From Photobacterium frigidiphilum (lineage in GTDB: Bacteria > Pseudomonadota > Gammaproteobacteria > Enterobacterales > Vibrionaceae), in NCBI RefSeq assembly GCF_003025615.1, contig NZ_PYMJ01000043.1, forward strand, positions 1 to 43,131: DNA of 43,131 nucleotides, given 5' to 3'. Shown piece after piece: positions 7,933 to 15,739 of the stretch (the first letter of the stretch is position 1; every line of letters starts with the position of its first letter). The position numbers and the translations under genes are program-made. A model generated the notes under the pieces. The model searched no databases. It was not told the DNA's origin and saw only the letters and a list, made by a program, of their open reading frames with translations.

Positions 7933-8919
7933 TTAACTTCCAGGACCAAATCCAGAACCATTACCTAAACGTTTATTATCATTTGCACCAAGCCCACCAA
8001 TCCCAGTTCCACAATTGTCTTCACCTGGTGTTCCTACTAATAATTGATCGCCATCTGAATCTAGTGCAAGTGCTGAACCAAACATATCACTAGGGTCAGT
8101 ATTAGGCGTTTTTATATATGCGTCTAATATCCACTTATCAACTTGTTTTTTATAGATATAAACGGCACCAGAATCTCGAGCACTATTGTCATTTAATCCT
8201 GGGTTAACATAAGTGCCACAAACAGAATTGTTACCTAAACGTTGGTTTAAATTTTTACCAGTACCACCAACACCTATTCCACAATTATCTTCACCTGTTG
8301 CCGCAACAGCAATTGTATTATCATCGGCACTAATATGGATAACGCCACCAAAGTTATCTTCTAGACTAGGGTTTGGTGCTTTAATATACGTTGTAAACGT
8401 GAGAAGTTTATTACCAGATGCTGTAATAATATTATTATTATTATTTGCAAAATCACCATTACCTTCAAAAAGGTATACTGCACCTATATGAACTGAATTT
8501 AGTGGATTCCCCGAATCAGCATTACTCCCCATATCATATGAGTTACACTGAACTCGACTGTACGGTCCTATTAAATTAGCATGTTCCGTGGCCCCAATAT
8601 TTGCTCCACAACCTGATTCACCAGTGGCACCAACAGCAAGAACTTGGCTGTTGCTTGAAATAATTGCTGCCTCCCCAAATTTATCAGAATAATCTGCATT
8701 TGGAGCTTTTATTAACGCTGTTCCTAACTGCCCTTGTAATGTTCTCCATTTCAAATAAACAGCACCTGAGTTTGTTAAAGAATCACTTCTTGGTTGGTTA
8801 AAAGCACTGTCTTCAAAAGGCGCGCCGATAACGATAGGTGAAAAACTAGAACTACTGGCTAAAGGTGCACACATATAACTAGCCAGTGTAATAGAAATTG
8901 CTGCTCTTAATATGTTCAT
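7933..8919 (-). CDS. Secreted FG-GAP repeat protein, probably shortened at its C terminus
   Basis: A 328-residue exported protein with a signal peptide (about residues 1-23, hydrophobic then LASS). It has four FG-GAP/integrin-alpha-like blades: each has an F-G-x phrase (DKFGEAAIISSN, DNFGGVIHISAD, DMFGSALALDSD), a G-(A/T)-x-G-E segment with paired cysteines (ATGEDNCGIGVGG, GTPGEDNCGTGIGG) and normally ends SGAVYLY. The last blade stops at GNGSGFGPGS before its SGAVY strand, so the 3' end looks truncated. Such propellers bind calcium and mediate adhesion or surface contacts. Function here is unknown. It is convergent with the 7560 ORF, and a tail-to-tail hairpin cluster lies just downstream. 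Confidence 0.75.
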   Translation of the reverse strand: MNILRAAISITLASYMCAPLASSSSFSPIVIGAPFEDSAFNQPRSDSLTNSGAVYLKWRTLQGQLGTALIKAPNADYSDKFGEAAIISSNSQVLAVGATGESGCGANIGATEHANLIGPYSRVQCNSYDMGSNADSGNPLNSVHIGAVYLFEGNGDFANNNNNIITASGNKLLTFTTYIKAPNPSLEDNFGGVIHISADDNTIAVAATGEDNCGIGVGGTGKNLNQRLGNNSVCGTYVNPGLNDNSARDSGAVYIYKKQVDKWILDAYIKTPNTDPSDMFGSALALDSDGDQLLVGTPGEDNCGTGIGGLGANDNKRLGNGSGFGPGS

Positions 8920-9086
8920 AATTATTTCTCACATTAATATGTTTTTGAGCTTACTTTCTAGTTGCGAGTATTAAATTACTCTTAACAATAAAGCAATGTA
9001 TAAAAAACAAACTAAAATGAAAGACTAATAAAGCGTACAAAAAGCAAGCTAAATTGGACTCGGAATCATAATTGGCACTTATTTCT

Positions 9087-9464
9087 GGGCATGTTGCAAA
9101 AAATTAGATAAGGTAGATCTAGCCAACCATTGGCTTAATGTTACGAGTAAATTACTTTAACATTGAATAAATGATTCATAAAAGCGGCTCTCTTCCGCAC
9201 AAGGGTTTTACGTTCATCATGACGTAACCAACAATCAAATTGCCCTTTGTTCAACATCCGTAATGATTCGAATCCCTGGAGAGTTGGCCAAGCTCGCTTT
9301 CGTATTTTAAACCCACTGGTGGCTACAACGAGTTTCTTTATTGGGGCGTGATCAGACTCGATACCGTTATTGAGGTACTTCACTTGCCGCTGCTCGACAT
9401 CTGCTCGCAGTCGTCCCTCCTTCTTCAAGCGAGCAATCGCATTGGCGTATGAGGAATGTTTGTC
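9087..9464 (-). mobile_element. IS6-family remnant: C-terminal part of transposase and distal end
   Basis: The minus strand reads the C-terminal third of an IS6 transposase: TDKHSSYANAIARLKKEG, VEQRQVKYLNNGIESDH, the GFESLRMLNKGQFDCWLR phrase and a stop at 9141. This includes the end of the DDE domain. The left margin near 9087 (GGGCATGTTGCAAAAAATTAG) is a diverged IS6-like end. The N-terminal two thirds of the gene are gone, replaced by the MITE at 9465-9573. Confidence 0.75.
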
Positions 9465-9573
9465 AGTTCTGTCGCAAATAGCAAATTTGGACGTTTTTTC
9501 ATTTTTTAACCATCTGTTTTCAATCGATTTTAAATTTGGATTTTGGCTAAAAAACTCTATTTGCGACAGAACC
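9465..9573 (-). mobile_element. 109-bp MITE with IS6-type terminal inverted repeats, copy 1
   Basis: Bounded by GTTCTGTCGCAAATAG on the left and CTATTTGCGACAGAAC on the right, which are perfect 16-bp inverted repeats; the tips match IS6-family ends. The inside is AT-rich and non-coding. It is a near-identical copy (105 of 109 bases), in opposite orientation, of the element at 39262-39370. No 8-bp target duplication is visible. Here it sits exactly between IS6 transposase sequence and an NRPS fragment, so the junction may have formed by recombination. Confidence 0.8.
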
Positions 9574-10023
9574 AAATTCCTTACCATAAATCGAGCATCT
9601 ATTATTTTGAAGTAAGTTTTTATTTATTAAAACATCAGACGGAATCATAGGTAGAAGTGTATTCAAATATATCTCCAAACCCTGATCAAATAGAGACATA
9701 AATATTAACGTTCCAGACGCATCATTTTTCTTGTTAAATTCAACATAAACATCATTTGAAGAAATGCGATTTTCACCTACTAAATAATCACTCGGAGTAT
9801 ATACAGCACCTTGCTCCAACATGTGACAACCATGTTCAATCATTTCATTCAGTGCTTTTTCGAATTCGACAGTAAACTTCTCTGTCTGCGCTTTTGTCAA
9901 GCGCGACCCTACATTAAAGCTTAATGCTCCTTGCTGAACCGCTCCATTTATATTCAATAACAAGGCATCACTATTTTGAGGTGAAATCGAATTACCACTG
10001 GCTTCATCTGTTATTTGCCATAA
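9574..10023 (-). pseudogene. Fragment of a nonribosomal peptide synthetase (end of condensation domain and start of a thioesterase-like segment)
   Basis: Open on the minus strand from about 10023, without a normal start, down to the MITE. The stretch GALSFNVGSRLTKAQTEKF, then FEKALNEMIEHGCHMLEQG and VYTPSDY, matches the C-terminal end of NRPS condensation domains, where TPSDF is typical. It is followed by SGTLIFM and EIYLNTLLPMIPSD, reminiscent of a thioesterase-type segment (usually LIFMPPG-GG-E). Both ends are missing: the left joins the MITE and the right is cut 27 bases before the LacI gene. A lone scrap of a much larger gene, so certainly non-functional as an NRPS. Confidence 0.55.
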
Positions 10024-10049
10024 TTATGATGTTCTTAATCCAAATACAA

Positions 10050-11078
10050 TTATTCTCTATAATCATCATTTTGTTCAAATCGACATGACTTTCTGATCAT
10101 TAATTTTGGTGGGAATATGAGGCTTTTTATTGGCTCTTCATTGCCATTCATTCGCGCTAAAATGATTTCACCGGCAGCTCTGCCAATTTCTTTCGCACAT
10201 ACCGACACTGTCGTTAAGGCAGGAAAGGTATCTGCCGATTCAGGAACATCATCAAAACCAACAACAGCCACATCTTTTCCTACAGTAAGCCCTAAATCTT
10301 TGATTGCTCGCATTACACCAAATGCAACGATATCTTGATAACCAATAATTGCGGTAATTTGAGGGTGCTTTTCAAGCATTTTTTTGGTTTCAAATGCCCC
10401 TTCAGATCGGCTTGCTCCACAGGAGCTAATGTATTTTTCATTGAAGGGGATACCGTGTTCTATTAGTTTTGACATGTATCCACCTAAGCGATGAGAACGC
10501 GTTTTGGATCTTTCTTGCCCACCGATAAAGGCAATGTGCTTGTGGCCTAGTTGGATTAAGTGCTCGGTGGCGACCTGTAGTCCTAAAAAATTATTGGTGC
10601 CAACAAAATCAAATTGTCCTTCCCCAACGGGACGAACAGCAAGTACAACAGGAAAGCCTCGTCCTCTTACTGTTTTGAGGTAATCAACATTGGTATCAGT
10701 GGCTGGGCACATCACCATGCCGCCCGCATTTTGGCTAATTAACGAATCTATAAACTTATCTTGACGCTCTACATTTTCTTCGGCGTTGGCTAAAAAAAGT
10801 AATGTGTTTTGTTGTTCCAAATAATGGCTAAGTCCTGCAATCATCTCGGAATAAAACGGGTTGGTAATATCAGGAATGACTAACCCAACAAGATTGCTCC
10901 GCTTATGGCGTAAATTGGCAGCCGCTTGATTATAAACATATCCAAGATCTTCAATTGCTTGCAGTACTTTACTGCGAGTGGCTTCTGATATTCGTCCTTT
11001 ACTGGTTAAAACCATCGAAACTGTTGCGGTTGAAACACCGCAATATTTTGCCACATCAGCAATGGTTGGTTTTGCCAT
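10050..11078 (-). CDS. LacI/GalR-family transcriptional regulator of the adjacent PTS operon
   Basis: A 342-residue repressor-type regulator of usual family length. Residues 3-50 form the LacI helix-turn-helix and hinge (TIADVAKYCGVSTATVSMVL, ending NQAAANLR). The rest is the sugar-binding fold, with LVGLVIPDITNPFYSEMIAG, the middle phrase HKHIAFIGG and AVVGFDDVPES. It is transcribed away from the phosphomannose-isomerase/PTS operon, with candidate operators in the gap, so it most likely represses that operon until a sugar or sugar phosphate binds. The effector cannot be read from sequence. Confidence 0.92.
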   Translation of the reverse strand: MAKPTIADVAKYCGVSTATVSMVLTSKGRISEATRSKVLQAIEDLGYVYNQAAANLRHKRSNLVGLVIPDITNPFYSEMIAGLSHYLEQQNTLLFLANAEENVERQDKFIDSLISQNAGGMVMCPATDTNVDYLKTVRGRGFPVVLAVRPVGEGQFDFVGTNNFLGLQVATEHLIQLGHKHIAFIGGQERSKTRSHRLGGYMSKLIEHGIPFNEKYISSCGASRSEGAFETKKMLEKHPQITAIIGYQDIVAFGVMRAIKDLGLTVGKDVAVVGFDDVPESADTFPALTTVSVCAKEIGRAAGEIILARMNGNEEPIKSLIFPPKLMIRKSCRFEQNDDYRE

Positions 11079-11106
11079 AAATGTCCTTACATTTGGGTTA
11101 ACTTTG

Positions 11107-11116
11107 CGATTAATCG
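11107..11116. promoter_or_regulatory. Candidate LacI-type operator near the regulator start
   Basis: CGATTAATCG is a perfect palindrome with the central symmetry typical of LacI-family sites. It lies 29 bases upstream of the regulator's start, a position suited to autoregulation. It is short, so this is inference. Confidence 0.4.
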
Positions 11117-11207
11117 TTTAACCTAATTTGAGCAAAAAAGCGGCGAATAACTGTGACCGATATCGATAAATTGGTATGTTCAAAGGGTTAATGAATGATA
11201 AATGATG

Positions 11208-11224
11208 GGTTAACCGCGTTAACC
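11208..11224. promoter_or_regulatory. Candidate operator for the PTS operon
   Basis: GGTTAACCGCGTTAACC contains two GTTAACC units and is almost palindromic about its centre. TTAACC recurs at 11118-11123 and at about 11271-11276, just before the first operon gene. Repeated TTAACC in a divergent LacI/operon gap suggests the repressor's binding sites. Confidence 0.5.
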
Positions 11225-11286
11225 TATTTGATGAGAAGCGTATTTGCTGATTAATATATTACCAACAGATTAACCAAGGGTGATGT

Positions 11287-13047
11287 ATGAAGTATCTATC
11301 TGGCAACTCGAATTATGACAAGTTTCCTCATGTAGAAATCAAGGGATTTCCTAATCAAGCTTGGCAAGGTTGGTCAACGATCGTTGAACAAGTTAAGTGT
11401 CGAGAGAGTAATAATCAAAAGCATGTTTTGGTTATCGATACATACCATGGTGTTGATCATAACGAGTTACTAGAGCAGCTCATCACGCCATTAAAGCCTA
11501 GCCACGTAGTATTTACAGATGAAGCGAAATATAGCGAAGAACACATCTTCGAGATGCTAGAGCGCAATATTACCGATGATCGTGTGTTTGGGGTGATTGC
11601 GCCGCATAAATTAAATGAGTTCTTTGATGCTGAAAAACTCTCCGAGATCAAACATCAAATTGAAAGTGCAACAGATGGTTTAATTGTGGTGTATGGCCAC
11701 GGGGCAAAATTATTTGCTGAAGGTGATACGTTCATCTACGCCGATCTTGCGCGATGGGAGATTCAACAGCGTTTCCGTCATGGTGAATTGGGTAATTGGG
11801 GGGTTGAAAATACCGATGAAGATGTCCTTCGTCGCTATAAGCGTGCATTTTTCATTGAATGGCGTGTATTCGATCGTTATAAAACGAAATTACTCCCTCA
11901 AGCTGATTTTCTGTTGGATACAAACGTTGCACTAACGCCGAAAATGGTGACGGGTAAAGCATTTATGGCGGGTTTAGAACAAACCGTACAACAGCCTTTT
12001 CGTCTAGTGCCATTCTTTGACCCAGGTGTTTGGGGCGGACAGTGGATGAAGGAAGTCTGTGATTTAGATGAAACGAAGCCAAATTATGCTTGGTGTTTTG
12101 ACTGCGTGCCTGAAGAAAATAGTCTTTTGCTTAAATACGATGATGTGATTGTTGAAGTGCCTTCCCAAGATCTCGTATTACTCGAACCTAAGCGATTGCT
12201 CGGTGAAGAAGTGCACGCACGGTTTGGGGCTGAATTTCCGATCCGCTTTGATTTTCTCGATACCATGGAAGGTCAGCACCTTAGCCTTCAAGTGCATCCG
12301 TTGACCGAATACATCCAACAAGAGTTTGGCATGCATTACACTCAAGATGAAAGCTACTACATGCTTGATGTTGGTGATGATGCGAGTGTGTATTTGGGCA
12401 CTAAAACAGGTACGAACCCTGGTGAGATGATGGCAGATCTTGAAGCAGCACAGCGAGGAGAAAAGACCTTTGACGATGAACGCTTTATAAATCAATTTCC
12501 AGCCAAGAAACATGATCACTTTTTGATTCCTGCTGGCACTGTTCACTGTTCGGGTTCTAATTCGATGGTGTTAGAGATAAGTGCAACGCCGTATATCTTC
12601 ACATTCAAACTCTGGGATTGGGAACGTTTAGGTTTAGATGGCCAGCCGCGCCCTGTGCATTTAGATCATGGTAAAGAAGTTATTCAATGGGATCGCAATA
12701 CGGAATGGTGTGAAGAGCATCTGGTGAATGCCATTACGCCTATTGCTGAAGGGAAAGGATGGCGAGAAGAGAAAACGGGGCTTCATGAGCGAGAGTTCAT
12801 TGAAACGCGCCGTCATTGGTTCAGCCAGCCTGTTAGTCACAATACTGAGGGGAACGTTAATGTTCTGAACTTGGTGGAAGGCAAAGAGGCGCTGGTATTG
12901 AGCCCCGACAATTTATTTGCTCCATTTGTTGTTCATTATGCAGAAACCTTTGTTATTCCGGCTCAAGTAGGAGAATACATTATTCAGCCGTATGGGGCGA
13001 GTGAAGGGACAGAAATTGCAACCATTAAAGCATACGTAAGGGGTTAA
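11287..13047 (+). CDS. Class I mannose-6-phosphate isomerase with an extra N-terminal domain
   Basis: A 586-residue protein. The C-terminal half (about 230-586) is a zinc type I phosphomannose isomerase, which interconverts mannose-6-P and fructose-6-P. It shows FFDPGVWGGQWMKEV, the zinc motif HLSLQVHPLTEY and PAGTVHCSGSNSMVLEIS. The N-terminal 220 or so residues are not part of ordinary ManA (about 390 residues). They read VLVIDTYHGVDHNELLEQL, then VVYGHGAKLFAEGDTFIYAD and WEIQQRF, faintly like a nucleoside-kinase-like fold without an obvious P-loop. It is the first gene of the PTS operon; EIIA starts 2 bases after its stop. The GGGTG ahead of ATG 11287 supports the start. Long fused isomerases of this kind are, to my memory, found with mannose-family PTS operons. 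Confidence 0.85.
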   Translation: MKYLSGNSNYDKFPHVEIKGFPNQAWQGWSTIVEQVKCRESNNQKHVLVIDTYHGVDHNELLEQLITPLKPSHVVFTDEAKYSEEHIFEMLERNITDDRVFGVIAPHKLNEFFDAEKLSEIKHQIESATDGLIVVYGHGAKLFAEGDTFIYADLARWEIQQRFRHGELGNWGVENTDEDVLRRYKRAFFIEWRVFDRYKTKLLPQADFLLDTNVALTPKMVTGKAFMAGLEQTVQQPFRLVPFFDPGVWGGQWMKEVCDLDETKPNYAWCFDCVPEENSLLLKYDDVIVEVPSQDLVLLEPKRLLGEEVHARFGAEFPIRFDFLDTMEGQHLSLQVHPLTEYIQQEFGMHYTQDESYYMLDVGDDASVYLGTKTGTNPGEMMADLEAAQRGEKTFDDERFINQFPAKKHDHFLIPAGTVHCSGSNSMVLEISATPYIFTFKLWDWERLGLDGQPRPVHLDHGKEVIQWDRNTEWCEEHLVNAITPIAEGKGWREEKTGLHEREFIETRRHWFSQPVSHNTEGNVNVLNLVEGKEALVLSPDNLFAPFVVHYAETFVIPAQVGEYIIQPYGASEGTEIATIKAYVRG

Positions 13048-13049
13048 TT

Positions 13050-13478
13050 ATGCTGCATTTTTTAATAGCAACTCATGGGCCACTGGCTAGTGCATTAATT
13101 TCAAGCGCAAAAATGGTGTTTGGTGAACTTCAGAATACATCGTGTGTATCGCTTACCGAAGAGGGCGGTATAGAGCAATTCAAACAAGACTTTAATACTG
13201 AGATTCGAGATATAGCCAGCCAAGTCGAGGGCATTGTGGTGCTCTGTGATCTGGAATGCGGTACACCTTATAACATTGCCTGTACTTACGCATTTGATGG
13301 GAGTTTTCCTGTTCCTGTCGAAGTAGTTACGGGCATTAATTTTCCAACTTTGCTGATGACGGCTGATTTTGTGGAAGAGTCAGATCCAGCATCCGTTGCA
13401 CAGACATTACAACAAGAAGCGCTTAACACGATCGTGGTTGCAAAACCGGTGAGTGTTGAACAAGACGACGATTTTTAA
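13050..13478 (+). CDS. PTS mannose-family EIIA component
   Basis: A 142-residue cytoplasmic phosphocarrier. The phosphorylated His is His9 in LIATHGPLA, at the usual place. VVLCDLECGTPYNIACTYA is the conserved mid-domain phrase, in which DLECGTP corresponds to the D-x-x-G-G-T/S-P of the family. It receives phosphate from HPr and passes it to EIIB, which is a separate gene here, unlike E. coli ManX where A and B are fused. It is tightly coupled to the isomerase upstream. Confidence 0.88.
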   Translation: MLHFLIATHGPLASALISSAKMVFGELQNTSCVSLTEEGGIEQFKQDFNTEIRDIASQVEGIVVLCDLECGTPYNIACTYAFDGSFPVPVEVVTGINFPTLLMTADFVEESDPASVAQTLQQEALNTIVVAKPVSVEQDDDF

Positions 13479-13487
13479 GGAGCAAGC

Positions 13488-13985
13488 ATGACTATTTCAT
13501 TTGTAAGAATCGACGATCGTGTGATTCACGGTCAGTTAATGACTCGCTGGGCGAAAGAATTACCGTGTGATGGCATTGTGGCCATTGATGATGCAGTAGC
13601 TGCCGATCCATTACTCTCTCAGGTAATGAAAGGGGCGGTGACCGATGTGAAAGTCTGGTTGTTTGATGCAGATACAGCGATTAGTAAGCTGCCGAAAGTG
13701 ATTGCGAGTGATAAGAAATATTTTGTTATTGCCAAATCACCAGTCACGCTGCAGAGAATCAGCGAAGCCGGTATCGATCTTTCTAATTTAAATGGAAAGA
13801 TTAATGTAGGCCCAATGAGTGCACGAGAAGGAACGACAACAATAGGAAATAATCAGAGCGTAAACCCAGATGAAGTTTCAGCTTTTGAATACCTATCTCA
13901 ATTGGGACATCAAATAGATTTCCGGCTTGTTCCGGATGCTAGCGCCTACAACTGGGATACCGCACAGAAAAAATTAAATAAATAA
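13488..13985 (+). CDS. PTS mannose/fructose/sorbose-family EIIB component
   Basis: A 165-residue protein opening FVRIDDRVIHGQLMTRWAKE, the hallmark of mannose-family EIIB, with phospho-accepting His14. NVGPMSAREGTT is another family phrase. GGAG precedes the ATG at 13488 and the gene follows EIIA by 9 bases. It transfers phosphate from EIIA to the sugar crossing the EIIC/EIID channel. Confidence 0.92.
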   Translation: MTISFVRIDDRVIHGQLMTRWAKELPCDGIVAIDDAVAADPLLSQVMKGAVTDVKVWLFDADTAISKLPKVIASDKKYFVIAKSPVTLQRISEAGIDLSNLNGKINVGPMSAREGTTTIGNNQSVNPDEVSAFEYLSQLGHQIDFRLVPDASAYNWDTAQKKLNK

Positions 13986-14026
13986 CAGCGGTCCAAATTT
14001 TTTGACGTGATTAGAAGGAACAGATT

Positions 14027-14830
14027 ATGTTTTTTGAAGCAGTTGTTATCGGGATACTGTGTTATCTCGGTGCGTTATCAACCCCTTGGTTGCTAGGTCT
14101 TACTGGTGGCTGGTACACATTAAGTCGACCACTGGTTTCTGGAATGTTGGTTGGCATTGTATTAGGTGATATTCAGACGGGAATAATGGTGGGTGTAGCC
14201 GTTCAGGCAGTCTATATTGCGATGGTGACACCGGGTGGTTCGATGCCAGCCGATCTTAACTTTGTCGCGTACCCTGCTGTTGCTCTCGGTATTATGTCGG
14301 GGCAGGGTGTCGAAGTAGCCGTCGCGATTGCGGCAACAATTGGTATTGCAGGAACCATTATTTTTAACTTCATGATGGTACTGAACTCTTATTGGAATCA
14401 CCGTGCCGATTTGTCGGTAGATGATGGTGATGACAAGGGGGTATATATGAATACCGCTATTTATCCTCAGATCACCAACTTTTTGATGCGCTTCATTCCT
14501 ACCTTTATCGCTGTTTATTTTGGCAATCAATATATCGAAGGCTTCATGGCAAGCTTGCCTGACTTGGTTATCAATACCATGACTGTACTTGGTGGTATCT
14601 TGCCTGCCGTTGGTATTGCCATCTTGCTAAAACAAATTATCAAAGAAACGTCGATGCTGATTTATTTCCTTGTTGGTTTTGTCGGCATTGTCTTTTTGAA
14701 CCTCAATATGGTTGGTCTTGTGATGATCGGTGCACTGTTTGCGTTACTGCATTACAACTACAAGCCAGATCCACAGCCTACGGCTGTAACACCAAATCAA
14801 GTAATGGACGACGATGAGGATGAATTCTAA
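14027..14830 (+). CDS. PTS mannose/fructose/sorbose-family EIIC permease subunit
   Basis: A 267-residue multi-spanning membrane protein. LSRPLVSGMLVGIVLGDIQT, then GIMVGVAVQAVYIAMVTPGG and SMPADLNFVAYPAVALGI, are the recognised EIIC signature segments. The C terminus is acidic (MDDDEDEF). Its stop overlaps the EIID start by one base (TAATG), indicating coupled translation of the two halves of the sugar channel. Confidence 0.92.
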   Translation: MFFEAVVIGILCYLGALSTPWLLGLTGGWYTLSRPLVSGMLVGIVLGDIQTGIMVGVAVQAVYIAMVTPGGSMPADLNFVAYPAVALGIMSGQGVEVAVAIAATIGIAGTIIFNFMMVLNSYWNHRADLSVDDGDDKGVYMNTAIYPQITNFLMRFIPTFIAVYFGNQYIEGFMASLPDLVINTMTVLGGILPAVGIAILLKQIIKETSMLIYFLVGFVGIVFLNLNMVGLVMIGALFALLHYNYKPDPQPTAVTPNQVMDDDEDEF

Positions 14831-15678
14831 TGACTACAAAACATGATCAACTCAGCACTGATATTAATGCCAAGATTGCGTTAGATAAGAAAGACCTCAT
14901 TAAATGTTGGCGTTCATGGATGATGTACAACCTTTCATCAATGAGTTTCGAACGTTTAGAGTCATTCGGTTTTTGCCTTGGAATGATGCCAGCACTTAAA
15001 AAGCTTTATCCCAACAAAGATAAGCGTCAGGAGGCAATGAAACGCCACTCCTCTTTCTATAATACTGAACCACAGCTCGGCGCCATTATCAGTGGTTTGG
15101 CGGTGGGTTTAGAAGAAAAGAAAGCCAATGGTGAGCCTATTGATGGCGAAACCATTAATACGTTAAAAGTTGGCTTGATGGGGCCGATTGCCGGTATTGG
15201 TGATTCTATGGTACCCGGCATGCTTGTGCCTATTCTACTCAGTATCGGTATGGCCTTAGCTGCTGGTGGCAGTATGCTTGGCCCACTGTTTTATATCGTT
15301 GCGTTTAATGCCATCGTCATTGTCGGTTCTTATACCTTGTTTATGAAGGGGTATAAGATGGGGACGGGTTCAGTCGAAGTACTGGTAAGCCATAAATCGA
15401 CAAAAATTAGAGAAGCGCTCTCGCTTCTGGGGGTTTTTGTAATGGGGGGCGTGGCGGCAAGCTATGTCAATCTTGGTACGGGACTTGAATTTGTGACCAG
15501 TGATGGTGTGAATATCAATGTTCAGGCGATGCTTGACGGTATTTTCCCTAAACTGATGCCATTAGTGATCGTTCTCGGAACTTGGTATGCAATGGCAAAG
15601 AAAAACCTAAGTCCAGTAAAAGCCATGCTGTCTTTGGTTGTTATCTCTGCCCTTGGTGTCGCGGTTGGCCTCTTTTAA
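14830..15678 (+). CDS. PTS mannose/fructose/sorbose-family EIID permease subunit
   Basis: A 282-residue inner-membrane protein. The soluble N-terminal part shows CWRSWMMYNLSSMSFERLES, then GFCLGMMPALKKLY and the RHSSFYNTEPQLGAIISGLA block; GLMGPIAGIGDSMVPGMLVP follows. All are EIID signatures. Hydrophobic helices fill the C-terminal half. With EIIC it forms the sugar-transporting pore. The substrate is probably mannose or a related hexose, given the two isomerases encoded around it. Confidence 0.93.
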   Translation: MTTKHDQLSTDINAKIALDKKDLIKCWRSWMMYNLSSMSFERLESFGFCLGMMPALKKLYPNKDKRQEAMKRHSSFYNTEPQLGAIISGLAVGLEEKKANGEPIDGETINTLKVGLMGPIAGIGDSMVPGMLVPILLSIGMALAAGGSMLGPLFYIVAFNAIVIVGSYTLFMKGYKMGTGSVEVLVSHKSTKIREALSLLGVFVMGGVAASYVNLGTGLEFVTSDGVNINVQAMLDGIFPKLMPLVIVLGTWYAMAKKNLSPVKAMLSLVVISALGVAVGLF

Positions 15679-15692
15679 GGTAAGCGAATAAT

Positions 15693-15712
15693 GAGAGGGC
15701 TTTGGCTCTCTC
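15693..15712 (+). other. Small hairpin between EIID and the AGE-fold gene
   Basis: GAGAGGGC pairs with GCTCTCTC (one G-U) around TTTG in the 61-base gap, followed by a pyrimidine-rich tract rather than clean T. It may be an RNA-processing or partial-attenuation site that sets different levels of PTS and downstream enzyme. Confidence 0.4.
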
Positions 15713-15739
15713 TTCCCTTCTAAACAGAGAGATATCACT

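Noticed and set aside
9141..9587. A 148-codon minus-strand ORF as a free-standing gene
   Set aside because: Its first 40 codons are MITE sequence and the rest is the C-terminal part of an IS6 transposase; it is a junction product, not a normal gene.
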